From assembly GCF_000003855.2 (NCBI RefSeq), contig NW_003101680.1, forward strand, positions 2,474,054 through 2,500,146: 26,093 nucleotides of DNA. Reading direction: 5' to 3'. Source of the stretch: Blastomyces gilchristii SLH14081. Its lineage: Eukaryota > Ascomycota > Eurotiomycetes > Onygenales > Ajellomycetaceae. Positions 1 to 10,715 of this stretch are shown one piece after another. The notes under the pieces were generated by a model that ran no database searches, was not told where the DNA came from, and saw only the letters and a program-made list of their open reading frames with translations. The position numbers and the translations under genes were made by a program. Every line of letters starts with the position of its first letter. Within the stretch, counting starts at the first letter, position 1.

Positions 1-803
1 CCACGTTGGCGGCGTCTTCCCACGCTTTGCCTAAGGCAGGCTTGGATGGGGGCTGGTAGCCACCCGCTAGGGAACTTGCGCCTGGGGGCAGGTACCAGCA
101 AGTGCCTCCTCCACAGAAATCCGCGGGCCAGGTACCTCCTCCCCTGTAACCCCCGTCCCACTGCGGCTCTCTCCTCTCTCCTCTCTCCCCCCCCCCCAAA
201 TCTCCTCTCCTCTCTATTCCACTCTCCCCGTGTCTGTCTCGCTCCTCTCCCTCCCTCCTCCGTCGCTCCGCTTCCTCTCTGTCTTGACATCTGTCTTGAC
301 ATTTGTCTCTCCTTTGTCTCGTCTCTCCTTTCACCCTCCTGTGCCGCCTACCTGCTGCTATCTATCTTTCTCTCGCTGTAGTCCCCCTTCTTGGTTGTCA
401 GCCTAGGTTAATCCGCTCCCGGTCACTCCTTGTGTCCCTCCGGACAACTCTCCCACCCCGTATTCACCCACCCTAAATCAGCCCTTTGCCGTCCCCGCCG
501 TTGCAGGTCTGAATACGATCCCTACTACGGCTTTGTTCTCTGGCGAATTGGGCTTGGTATTCTGTGTCCCGTCCACTACCCCGATTTATAGCATTGCCCA
601 GTCTCCGGTATCCTGAAATATCCAACGATCCCTACTTCTCCCTTCCCGCATCGTGTTCAATCGAGCCCCAACCCTTTTTTACAATCAGGTGGAAAGCAAA
701 CTGCTAGAGACCCTCTCGCGGGCTAGACGATCAAGGTCTGCCGCACTGCGGCGGCCGTGAGTGACGGGTTGGGTCGCATTGTTGTCGTGTGCTCTCTGTC
801 GAT
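1..803. other. Upstream region of creB, pyrimidine-rich leader/promoter
   Basis: No coding region could be supported here. From about 160 to 360 the plus strand is almost pure C and T (runs of CTCTCC, one long C run near 187-197), as is common in promoters and 5' leaders of filamentous fungi. A short direct repeat, TGTCTTGACAT, occurs twice between 281 and 302. The open frame that crosses 46-381 is low-complexity Ser/Leu/Pro from the CT tract and is not taken as a gene. The region presumably holds the creB promoter and 5' UTR, but no specific transcription-factor site is claimed. Confidence 0.5.
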
Positions 804-3593
804 ATGGCGCCCTTCTTTGGCAAGTTAAGAGGCAATGCGGTACGCTCTTCCCTGGAATTTTATTCCTTGTTTATTGTATCTGACTCTGGAAAATGTTTTG
901 GTGTTTCTAGGGAGCTGGTACTCCAGCCTCTCCGACCACTCCGGTCAAGAAGGACATCCTTCCTCTACCTATGACGCCGCTTGAGAAGATGTTGCAAGAC
1001 GCAGGCCCGTTGCGGAATGACGGCAGTGATAAATTTTTCGGAATGGAAAACGTGAGTGCTCTGGAATTCCTCCCTCTTCTTTTGATTTTGGGAGACGGAA
1101 GGTTGCTAAAATTTGTTCGTTTCACTATGTAGGCTCAGTATGGAAATACATGGTTAGTCCCATTGTGCTCGTTCATACAACGGCTTGTAACATCCGTGTG
1201 CTGATGGCTATAGTTACTGCAATTCGATCCTCCAATGTCTTTACTATTCAGTGCCCTTTCGAGAATCCGTTATAAACTACCCTAGACGCTCCCCCATAGA
1301 AAGCCTCAACGAATGCCTCGCAAAAAATTTACGTTACCCAGACCCAAATGCGCCAATGGAGGATAAACAGGAAGCTAAACAAAAAGCGGCTGCTAACTCT
1401 TCGGCCAAGGGTGGAGCAACTCCTCCGGCGCAACAACCGCCAAAGCCAGAGGATAAAGACTCTCCAGAATATAAGAAAAAAGTTGCGATGCACAGGCTTC
1501 CAATTCTAGAAACAACAGATAATGCCACAAGCTATGGGATGCAAGAATCACTTTTTACATCACTGAAAGATATTTTCGAAGCTATAGTTGCTAGTCAAGA
1601 GAGGATGGGTGTCATTCGGCCTTACACCTTTCTCGAAGTTTTGCGACGAGAGCATGAAATGTTTAGAACAGCGATGCATCAGGACGCACATGAATTCCTT
1701 AATTTACTGCTAAACGAAGTGGTAGCTAATGTGGAAGCAGAAGCCAAACGTTCACCACCTCCAGAGCTGGACCAGCAGTCGGAGAATGGTGAAATGTCAG
1801 TGAATACCACAACCACAGGGTCTGTAGCTACGACGCTGGCGACCTCCAACACCTCTAAATCACCGAATACCACACGATGGGTGCATGAGCTTTTTGAAGG
1901 GACTTTGACCTCAGAAACCCAGTGCCTTACATGTGAGAATATATCGCAGAGAGATGAAGTTTTTCTAGATCTATCTGTCGATCTTGATCAGCATTCGTCA
2001 GTAACGTCATGCTTACGAAAGTTTTCAGAGGAGGAGATGCTCTGTGAACGGAATAAATTTCATTGCGACAATTGCGGAGGACTGCAAGAGGCTGAAAAAC
2101 GAATGAAGATTAAACGATTACCGCGCATTTTAGCACTTCACCTAAAGCGCTTCAAATACACCGAGGATTTACAAAGACTCCAAAAGCTATTCCATAGAGT
2201 GGTGTACCCGTATTACCTTCGATTATTTAACACTACCGACGATGCAGAAGACCCGGATCGTCTCTATGAGCTTTATGCTGTCGTTGTCCACATTGGTGGT
2301 GGGCCTTATCACGGCCACTATGTTGCCATCATCAAAACAGAAGACAGGGGGTGGCTGCTTTTCGACGACGAGATGGTGGAGCCAGTTGACAAGAATTACG
2401 TCCGCAACTTCTTTGGGGACCGGCCTGGATTAGCCTGTGCATACGTGCTCTTCTACCAAGAAACAACTTTCGAAGCGATGCAAAAAGAGCAGGAAAAAGA
2501 AGGCATGACTCCGGAAAATCGAGCATCCGTGGACACCAAGGATTTAGTTTCCGCCTCGCAATCCAGAATGAATGGCTCCGCTACTGGCTCCGACGAAATA
2601 AATCGCGTACATACAGTAATCCCCGCTACTGACTCCGCAGTAACGTCGCCCCTGAAAAAAATACCAACTGCACCGCAGCCATCTGCACAACCCGAGAATT
2701 CGACCTCTGGTTTCGCACCCCTCCCACACCCCCCACAAATTCCTGTGACGCCCCCCTCGGCCCCCCTTAATTCTAAAAAGAGTGACGCTGCCTTCAAAAA
2801 AGAGCGAGCAAAGGAAGAAAGGGAACGGAAAGCCGCAGAGAAAGAGAAGGAAAAGGCACAGAAACAAAAACGAAAGGAACTAGAGGCTAGATTGAAGGAA
2901 GAAATTAAGCGGCAAGACGCCGACCTCAAGGCGGCGTTGGAGCTTAGTAAAGCTTCTAAGACTGAGGAGGACCGACGCATCGCAGCTGCTCGGAACGGTA
3001 AAGAGAACGGCCAATCTGGAGGATTGGGTGGAGGACTTGGTCGATTCAAACTGGGCAGTAGGAGCTTGAGCCAAGGTAGATTATATTACAGGGAAAAAGA
3101 AAAGGGCGCAAAATCATCGACAGACACGCCGCCAGTGCCCGCACTTCCAACGTCCCCGGCCCTCCCATCGCCCGATCTAGGTCCTAGAAGTCTAGCTGCG
3201 GAAAGTAGCCTAGATAACAATTGGCCTTTGAAGGAAGAAGTATCCTCCCCCGTGCCAACGGACTCCACCACCCGTAACAAAGATGATGGCAGCGCAACCC
3301 CAAAAATACGACCAAACACATCAAGCTTCTTCAATAATATGAAGATTCGGCAGCGAGAGGTCCCAAACAACAGCAACCGTACCAGTGACCATACCAATAC
3401 CAATAACATCAACGATCACAGCCATAGCCACCATGCTCACACTCACAGCTACGACCACGCTCAAAGTCAAAATCAGAATCCAACCTACAATGGCACCGGC
3501 AGCGTCAATAAAAATAACGGGAAGCCGCTGCAGTATGCAACATCAAAGCGCAGCCGGTTCAGTTTACGAAAGAAATCGTTCAGCGTGATATAA
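804..3593 (+). CDS. creB: CreB-type ubiquitin carboxyl-terminal hydrolase (USP12/46 family)
   Basis: Deubiquitinase that in Aspergillus works with the WD40 protein CreC in carbon catabolite repression. Four exons: 804-839, 911-1051, 1139-1152, 1214-3593, all with GT-AG introns, giving 856 residues. Exon 2 ends in a stretch close to known CreB ([22 protein letters not shown]). The Cys box GNTCYCNS spans exons 3 and 4, with predicted nucleophile Cys64. A zinc-ribbon pair lies at Cys301/304 and Cys348/351. The His box GPYHGHY puts the catalytic His at 432, and the acidic LLFDDE follows at about 446-450. Residues about 584-660 are a Lys/Glu-rich coiled coil. The tail holds a His/Asn-rich stretch (about 788-826) and ends [15 protein letters not shown], like other CreB proteins. 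It is longer than the roughly 770 residues I recall for A. nidulans CreB, mostly through low-complexity insertions. The start at 804 is chosen because it gives a short in-phase exon 1. All catalytic motifs are intact. Confidence 0.95.
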
Positions 3594-4990
3594 TTCTTTG
3601 TAGTCTACATTACATCGCTCTGGGCTTGGGCAGGATAGGATGCATTTCACGTCCACGACCCCTCCTTTTATCTAGCTAGTGATATTTCTTAAAGTCGGCT
3701 CTGTCCTCACATTTCTCCGCGCTCCTAAATCCTTCCTCCTGCCTCTCTCATGTGCCCTCCCTCAATTTTTCTTCTTCTGCTTCAGTTTCTTGCATATATG
3801 TATATGTATATGATCGCATGCGCCATCTAACGTCACCTGTCATTGGAAAAAAAAAAGAGGGGTAGGAATTGAACAAGGCCAAAGGAGGGACGTGGCATTT
3901 GTTTTTTATGTCCTAATGTCCAGCATTGTTCCCTTCTACTCCCTTAAATCTATTTTTTGCATATAGCTTTATATCTTCTTTCTTGTCTCCTCTTACTCTT
4001 TTTTTTATTTATTTTTCTGCCTGGTCTCTGCTGTACATAAACATCTATCAGGTTAGCTAGCTGTCTTTTTTCATTCCTTTCTGTTCCGTGTAGAACTTGT
4101 TTTTGTTTTTTTTTTTTCCACATTTTTGTTTATTTCCTATATCTTGTCTTCTTTGATATTTCTTCTATAACTTGACTTTGGGCTAGTTTGGCTTTGTCTT
4201 TGGTTAGGTAGGCTATTTATTTCTAGTGAACGGTTGGGTTTTTTGGGTTTTTTGCCCCTTTTTTCGTTTATTTTCTTTTTTAAGTGAGCAGTTCTGTTCC
4301 TACCTTAATTCTGCTCAATTTCAACCATCCTGCTTTATATTTAGTCGCTTTTACCTATGCTTGCTTGGCTAAATGGAGGAGGCGGAGGAAGATGATCCTC
4401 AATTCTATACCCAACTCTCGTTTCATATCAAATAACTAACCACGAGCGCTGGCGGGTGGGGAAATGTCTCCATGATCTAATTCCTATATTGCAGTGGATG
4501 TTCCCCCCTGTCAGAATACGAAAAATTCATGCCAATGCCTCCTATCTATCACTATCCTTCTACGTGCTTTTAGTTAATACTTCGGGAAGTAAAAAGGCGC
4601 TGGTGCTCTTCGTCGCGCGCATCCCTCCAACAATTGATAAGGGTATGCTTAGTGAGGTATTTAAGGTTAGCTAGCCGCATGCCATACAGACACCGCCTAC
4701 ACTTTGGTGGGTGAAGTGTGTGGCAGGTGGGTGAGTTGTTTCATGCTCCCTCAGCAGATGTCGTGAAAAAGGTTTGAAGGAATATAAATTGGCGAAGGAG
4801 GGTAGGTAGATGTTATGAAAGTCGGAGGAAATTGGTAAGGGGATATCAGGATAAGAAAGAAAATTCGTATATACGATCTGATTAAAAGGTTCTTTGAAAT
4901 GTCCCGCTCTGTAAAAATGAAAAAGTAAAAAATCCCGTTGTTGCCCTATATCCCCCTCCCTTCTCTTTCCCAGCTTGCTTTTCTCCCTTT
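3594..4990. other. Intergenic region between convergent creB and yos1
   Basis: This 1.4 kb holds the 3' flanks of creB (plus) and yos1 (minus). The first 700 bases are T-rich with many T runs, as expected for a fungal 3' UTR and termination zone; a TATATGTATATGTATATG tract lies near 3795-3812. I see no conserved protein, tRNA or repeat. The 72-codon frame at 4456-4674 has no recognisable similarity and no supporting splice context, so it is not called. Confidence 0.5.
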
Positions 4991-5635
4991 CTATCCCAAG
5001 ATAATTTCGTAAGTTATGATTATTAGGTTAATTACGATCAGGGGAACTAGGAAGGCCTTCTGTGTCAGCAGATGATCCACCCAATATCCGCAATCTGAGA
5101 ATGGGAATGAGAAGGAAGGGAACTGGGGTAAGATAAGGAATAAATAAATAAAACACTCTTGTTGAAACGTACTTCTCATAACCGTCCGCACACTTGCTAT
5201 TAGATTGACAGATTTCGCTTTGATGCTTGTGTTATCGGGGGCCGCGCCAAAGCCGGGATCGTACTGTGTACGGCCCCAACCAACTATGTATTACGGCGTG
5301 TTAGTCTGAGCTTTTTGTATCTATATATTTATCTAGATACGTGTGTGCACCACGTGTATTTTTCTCGGGAGTAGCGCGCGCGGAGATGGGATGCTTACTG
5401 CGGGCCAAAAAGCGGTCTTCTGAGAGGATAGCGATGGCGTTTATGGTTAGGACGATGACTGTGGAAAGAAGTAGTTTTCGCGTTAGCTTAGGGTTCCCCT
5501 GTTGTAAAAGATAGATACATGTATATGCACTGCTGCGTGCTATGTATGTATGCTACGCCTGGGAAATTTGTCCGCGGACAGCTAGCTATCAATCCACGTA
5601 CCGTAAATGAGCTTCCCCAGACCGAAGAGAAACAT
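4991..5635 (-). CDS. YOS1: Yos1-like ER-to-Golgi trafficking membrane protein (IER3IP1 family)
   Basis: Small integral membrane protein which in yeast binds Yip1-Yif1 and is needed for ER-Golgi COPII transport; the animal homologue is IER3IP1. Four small exons on the minus strand: 5635-5602, 5458-5399, 5283-5173, 5046-4991, all with GT-AG introns. They join in phase to 86 residues, the usual family length. The start MFLFGLGKLIY sits in a good context (GACACCATG). Exon 2 gives the first membrane segment and the family signature INAIAILSEDRFLAR. Exon 3 starts IGW and ends ASVRTVMR. Exon 4 gives the second membrane segment, IPLIVINLIIITYEIILG. For exon 4 the acceptor at TAG before TTCCCC was preferred over an upstream CAG, because it restores the conserved RTVMRIPLI with no insertion. 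The gene diverges from alg12 and converges on creB. Confidence 0.93.
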
Positions 5636-5903
5636 GGTGTCCTTTTTAGCGGCCGGCGGTGGGTTATTTGCGCATGGATGGGGAGTTGTCTGGAGTAAGG
5701 CGACCGCTCTCGCGTCTGATGCGAGGGTGTAGCGGCGTGTGGGAGGGCGTGGTTGAGTGAAGAAGTGAGGAATGCGGTGTGAACGGGGAAAAGTTGACAA
5801 CAGGAAATTGAACATGTGGTGACGACACTCCTTTTGTTTTCTGCCGCCAACAACAAACCTCAGCTCCTCGTTGGTATAGAGATAACCACCACAGGAACAG
5901 ACA
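5636..5903. promoter_or_regulatory. Shared divergent promoter of yos1 and alg12
   Basis: Only 268 bases separate the yos1 start (minus) from the alg12 start (plus), so both promoters and 5' UTRs must lie here. The minus-strand open frames across 5582-5856 are explained as yos1 exon 1 read through its leader and first intron. No TATA box or specific factor site can be assigned with confidence. Confidence 0.6.
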
Positions 5904-7957
5904 ATGGCGAGACTGACAGGTGAGTGGTGTATATTCTGCGTATCATATAGGCATAATTAACATATCCAAAACTATCATCAATAAATAATTGCTGACCATC
6001 AGCTGCAGACTGGTTTCTGCTCTCACTCTTTCCGGCGCTCGTCCTCCTCCACCTCTACGTTTCCCCCTATACAAAGGTCGAGGAATCCTTCAATATCCAA
6101 GCGATCCACGACATCCTAACTTACGGGATTCCGTCCAAGAATGTGGCCAACAGGCTCCGCGCCCAATACGATCATTTCTCCTTCCCCGGCGCCGTCCCGC
6201 GCACCTTTGTCGGGGCGTTGGTTGTCGCGGGCACAGCAAAGCCAATTCTATGGGTCAATTCGCAGCTTGATAGACAATTAGTAGGTACGAAGTTACAGAA
6301 AACCGCTATGTGGAAAATTGCTCTTTGAGTACTGCTTAACCGCTAACTTCTGACTTCAAGTGCGCGGCGTGGTGGGATGCTTTAATGCGCTTGTACTTAT
6401 CTCTTACGCCAGGGGAGTTCGGCGGGCATTCGGCAAGAATGTTGCGGTCTGGTATATTTTATTCCAAGCCAGTCAGTTCCATGTCATGTATTATGCCTCT
6501 CGAACGCTTCCGAACATGTTTGCTTTCGGTATCAGTATGTCCCAATCTTCGCCCGCCGCCCCCCTCCCCCCCCTTTTTTTCCCCCCTATATCTAGCCCTT
6601 ACCAGCCATGATGGATGATGCTAAACTTATTCAATTCAAAGCCACGTTTGCATTCCGATATCTCCTCCCCGAGCCCGCCTCAACAGTACAAGACGTCCAA
6701 TCCCGCAAGAGGTGCCGTCTCTCCCTCTACCTCCTCACCATCACAGGCATCATTTTCCGCTCAGAAATCGCCCTCCTCCTCGCACCACAACAATCCACCT
6801 CTGGGCCAAAAATCGCATATCATTCCGCAGCGAGATTCTCCCCGCCGCCATATCCGGCCTAACAATCGGCCTCCTCAGCACAATCACCACCGACTCTATC
6901 TTCTGGCAAAAGTTCCCCTCTGGCCTGAACTCGCCGCCTTCAAATACAACGTCGTCTCCGGCCACGCTTCCGCCTGGGGCACCTCCCCCTGGCACTTCTA
7001 CCTCACAAACGCCCTCCCCCGTCTCTTCCTCAACCCCATAACCTACGCTCTCTGCATCCCGCTCTCCATCCTCCAGCCTGCCACCCGCCGTACAGCAACC
7101 TCCCTACTCTTGCCCGCCATATCCTACATATTCCTCTACAGCCTCCAACCGCACAAAGAATGGCGCTTCATCCTCTATACAATCCCGCCCATAACTACCG
7201 CCGCCGCCCTCGCGCCTCCTACATCTGGACCCACCGCACAAAAACCCACATCCTCTACCCCCTTCTCGCAACCCTCCTCTGCCTATCCACCCTAACCACA
7301 TTCGTTCTCTCCACATTCCTCCTCCTCCCCATCTCCGCCGCAAATTACCCGGGCGCATACGCCCTGAAGGCTCTACATAATAACCACCCTTATAACAATA
7401 TTAAGAATAATTCCACCCGCCTCGCAGACCAACAAACCATCTCCGTCCACCTAGATAACCTCGCCTGTCAAACAGGCGTAACCCGCTTCCTACAGAAACC
7501 CCCGCCGAAATCACCGCTCATCATCCTCCCCGGGTCCCCTGATGGGAGGTATCCGGAGCTCCGGAGCGGGGAGCAGAGGTGGGTGTATGATAAGACAAGT
7601 GCGGGCAGTGTTATAGAAATGGAGAAGGCGAGGGTGGAGAGGTTTTGGGCAAGTTTTGATTATTTGCTTGTCGAGGTTGGGGATGGGGATGGTGATGGTG
7701 AGAGTGATCGTGATAGACCTGGTCGATGGGAGGTTGTTGATGAGATTACTGGGTTTGGAGGGGTGAGGATTTTGAGGCCTGGTGAAGGGGAGGTTAGTGG
7801 AGGGTTTGAGGAGGAGATTTTAGGGAAGGTGTTTGGTGGGAAGGCTGTAGATGGTTGGAGGTGGGTTAAGGGGTTCGGGAGGAAGTATGTTACAAGGGGC
7901 TGGTGGGTGGAGGTGCGCATCGTGCCGAAGATTAGGGTTTTGAGGCGTGTTTTGTGA
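5904..7957 (+). CDS. ALG12: ALG12 dolichyl-P-Man:Man7GlcNAc2-PP-dolichol alpha-1,6-mannosyltransferase, with three apparent frameshifts
   Basis: GT22 family ER membrane enzyme that adds the eighth mannose to the lipid-linked N-glycan precursor in the ER lumen. Exons 5904-5919, 6009-6284, 6361-6534, 6642-7957, with introns phased by GT-AG. N-terminal [13 protein letters not shown] (KVEESFN at about residues 28-34) and the family box HKEWRF (7152-7169, about residue 327) identify it. Many Leu-rich membrane segments lie between. The C-terminus ends [10 protein letters not shown]. The conserved protein moves between frames at about 6783-6793, 6914-6920 and 7205-7216, each time as if one base were missing. 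Correcting all three gives 594 residues, a normal length. Uncorrected, the frame stops at about 6862. No intron borders explain the shifts. A GATGGTGATG tract near 7680-7715 encodes an acidic Gly/Asp insertion. Identity is sure; whether the gene is intact is not. Confidence 0.92.
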
Positions 7958-8467
7958 TTCGATATTTTGTTTTCTTTTAGTTTTAGGATTTTCGGATTAG
8001 ATTTGTTTCTCTGGTTTATATACCTGGGGTATTCATGCTATTCTATGCTGGGACTAACTTGGTTGTTTGTTCTTTTTCATTTGGGGGGGGTGATTTAATA
8101 ATGACCCTCTAATGGGAGGAAGTTAAGCTCTTCGCTCTGGGGGATTGTCTAGGGTATATTGAGCAAAGAAAAGAAACAAAAAGGGATAATAAACATATAG
8201 AGTGTGACGAAAACGAGTAACGCAAGGTCGCCTTTATGAGATGAATCTCATGCATTATTTTGAAATATCACGAGGCAGATGAGATAGATGCCTAGCAACA
8301 TCAATAAAAAAAGAACAACGAAGAATCCAACCCAAAATCCAACCCCCATCCCAAATGATACCACACTCCTAAAAGGAGACACGAACAAATGACTAGGATA
8401 GGGATATTTAGATAATGTATATTAAAGGAAAAAAGAAAAAAAGAAAAAACCCTAACCCCCTATCCCC
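7958..8467. other. Intergenic region between convergent alg12 and dynamitin genes
   Basis: About 510 bases of 3' flank for both genes. It is AT-richer than the flanking exons, with A-rich stretches near 8160-8200 and 8415-8450 and a G run at 8083-8090. No gene, RNA or repeat was recognised. Confidence 0.5.
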
Positions 8468-10158
8468 TTACCCCCCCAACCCCTCTAACCTCCCCTCCAA
8501 GCCCTTCACCCACGGTCCCACAACCTCCATATTCCCCTTCATCACCCCCTCACACTCCCTCACCTTCCCCTCCACAACCGCCAACCCCTCCCGCCACTGC
8601 TCAATCTCCCTCTTCATCTCCGCCTGCCTGTCCTCCAACGCATCCAGGTCCTCAGCCGCCCGCGCCGCGCCCGCATGGATCGCGCGCAGCGAGCGCAGCC
8701 GCTCCAGCACGCTAGGGAGTAAGGGGTGGAGCGAGGTTATGGTTGGCAGGGTTGTGTAGAGGGCTTGGATCTTGGCGGCTTGTTCGCTGGCGGCGGAGTC
8801 GGTTTCGGTGGCGGAGAGGGAGGAGAGGGAGGGGGCGCCGGCGGCGGGGTGGTCGGTTATTGTCATTGGGGCGGTGGTGGCTGGGGTGTGTGCCGTTGCT
8901 GATGCGATGGTGGCTCCTGCGGGGTCGTCGGCTGTGGCGGCGGCGATGCGGGCGGCGATGACGGCGCGGGCTGCTTCGGTTGCGCGCCGGCGGGCGGAAG
9001 AGAGGGCGTCGGCGTCGGCGGTTAGTTTGCGGATGCGTGTTGTTAGGGCTTCAAGGTGTGGGGTTGTTACGGTGGTGGGTTGGGGCTGGTGGGATTGAGG
9101 GCCGGGGATGGAAGCGGAGGGCCCGGTTAGAGTGCTAGAGAGGGTGGATAGTTGGACGGTGAGGTGGTTGAGGGTGGGGAGGATTGGCTGGGGACCCGCG
9201 GAGTCATCTGCGGAGTGAGGGATTGGGGTGTTTGGGATGCCTAGAGCTGCTTCGAGTAAGGTAAGACGAGCGTCGAAGGCGGCAGCGTTGGATAGGAGAC
9301 CAGCAGGGATATTGGATTGAGGCCCATGGAGCAGTTCATTTCGTTGCTTTGCGGCGTGGACGGTGGGCGGGATGCTGCCTCCTAACTTTTGCGAAAGTAT
9401 CTCCTCCGCAGTCATAGGGCCTGCGCCGCCTCGTGAAGAGGTATGGAGACTGTCCAACGCCCGACTTAGCTCCAGCACGCCATTGTCCAGGTCGTCCTGG
9501 TGTTGGTGGTCACCCTCCGCTGAATCTCCAGCACCAGTGGTGGTCTGCGTATCCCGTTGGGCGGCCTTCCGAGTAGCCAACTCTTCTTTTAATTCCTCCG
9601 CTTCTCTGCGCAACCTGGCTAATTTCCGTTCTAGAGACTCGTCTTCCTCGTCGCTGACGTCTCCTAAGATTTCTGTCCCATCTTCCCGCCGCTGTCTTCG
9701 CCGGCTCATCGCCTTGTATGACGTCCTTTTGGACGCAATGCTGTCAGAGAAGTCGACCCCGCGAGTATCTAAACGCGACGAGAGGAAGTGTAATCGGGCC
9801 TGGTCTGGCTGAAGACGCTGACGGTCAATTTCCGGGCTGGTTGATTCATCTTGGAAAGGAGACAGGGAGCGGACGGTGGCAGTCTGGAGAACTGGTTAGA
9901 CCAGGCTTTTTTAAAACCCAAGGATAGAGCAGCTCGCCCGCCGATACAGGCATTTTGTGTAAATTGGGCATCTTACAGCCAGAGTAGACCCGTCAGTGAG
10001 CTCAGGGGTTTCGTAGATATCTGGAGCCAAATCCTGGTTGAAGATAAGTATAAAGAATCCATGGTTAGCAGAGGCGAGGCACCGAAGCTTATGGCTAGGG
10101 GGCAGGATATATATCGCACCAAATCGGGCAGCCCAGCGTATTTCTTGTTGAAAGCCAT
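8468..10158 (-). CDS. DCTN2: Dynamitin, dynactin subunit 2 (p50/JNM1-like)
   Basis: Subunit of the dynactin shoulder, which couples cytoplasmic dynein to cargo and supports nuclear migration in hyphae. Three exons on the minus strand: 10158-10120, 10033-9977, 9883-8468, joined at GT-AG introns in phase 0, giving 503 residues. The N-terminus MAFNKKYAGLPDL, then DLAPDIYETPELTD, is the dynamitin signature known to bind Arp1. Exon 3 continues SPEIDRQRLQPDQAR and KRTSYKA. A charged coiled coil lies at about residues 116-142 (SLERKLARLRREAEELKEEL), a long Ala/Pro/Thr-rich middle follows, and a C-terminal helical region (about 400-503) contains ALEDRQAEMKREIEQW. The Met inside exon 3 (at 9709) is not the start, because the two upstream exons carry the family N-terminus. 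The middle is long and low in complexity compared with what I recall of the family. It converges on alg12. Confidence 0.92.
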
Positions 10159-10715
10159 TGTGGCATGTAGATATTATCGTTTGCGCGATGTCGGGGCCCT
10201 CCTCCGTCTGTCTGTCCTGGAGATAGCCTGTTGAAGTCTGTGTCTCCTCCTGCTCCTATTGTTGTTGTTGTTGGTTTGATGTGTCTGTATAATAGTAATA
10301 CTCTCTCGCTTACAGGCTTGAAGTTAAGGAGAGCCATCATTGTCACGTGGTGTGGGATGGATGGGGAAACATTTCAATCACAACGGAAGACGATCGATCA
10401 GTCCGGTTTGATATATAGAGTAGGGTATTTAGCTGGATGGATGGATGGATGGATGGATGGTTGGATTTATTTATTTATTTACTTAGTTTTATTTCTCTTG
10501 ATCAAGAAGAATAGCTCGCTTGAGAATTGAATGCCTCCTCAACAGCGACAGAATCAGGGCCTCAGCCAGCTGTCCAGTGTTTTGCAATCTCTTGTTGAAT
10601 CCAGGCTTCCACCTAATAATAAATGTGTTATTATTATATGCTCACAATATCGTTCCTATCCCTAGTGATCTCTCACATCCGTACTCTGCACACACCGTGT
10701 CACGTATACGCGACC
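10159..10715. other. Upstream flank of dynamitin, with microsatellites
   Basis: Non-coding region upstream of dynamitin. It holds a GTT run (about 10258-10274), a CACGTG E-box-like hexamer near 10343-10348, a GGAT tract and a TTTA tract. The frame at 10231-10530 is generated by these simple repeats and is not called. Composition is still normal here, with CG dinucleotides present. Confidence 0.5.
10434..10481. repeat. Microsatellites (TGGA)n followed by (TTTA)n
   Basis: TGGA is repeated about six times from 10434 to 10460. A TTTA tract follows from about 10465 to 10481. These are plain tandem simple repeats, likely polymorphic between isolates. Confidence 0.9.

Noticed and set aside
2453..3412. 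Long antisense open frames opposite the 3' half of creB
   Set aside because: They mirror the Lys/Glu- and Pro-rich coding sequence of creB (Ser/Phe/Leu-rich shadows) and have no family features.
4456..4674. 72-codon plus-strand frame in the creB-yos1 intergenic region
   Set aside because: No recognisable similarity, no splice or promoter support, and short enough to occur by chance.
5236..5277. GGGGCCG ... CGGCCCC inverted repeat with a nested hairpin, possible structured RNA or tRNA part
   Set aside because: It lies inside coding exon 3 of yos1 and is explained by Gly/Pro/Ala codons; there is no tRNA arm pattern.
5488..5856. Minus-strand 122-codon open frame near the alg12 start
   Set aside because: It overlaps yos1 exon 1 in another frame and runs through its leader and intron; composition is low-complexity.
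8440..8490. CCCTAACCCCC stretch resembling telomere repeat
   Set aside because: There is only one CCCTAA unit, inside a C-rich stretch continuous with the 3' end of dynamitin; there is no tandem array.
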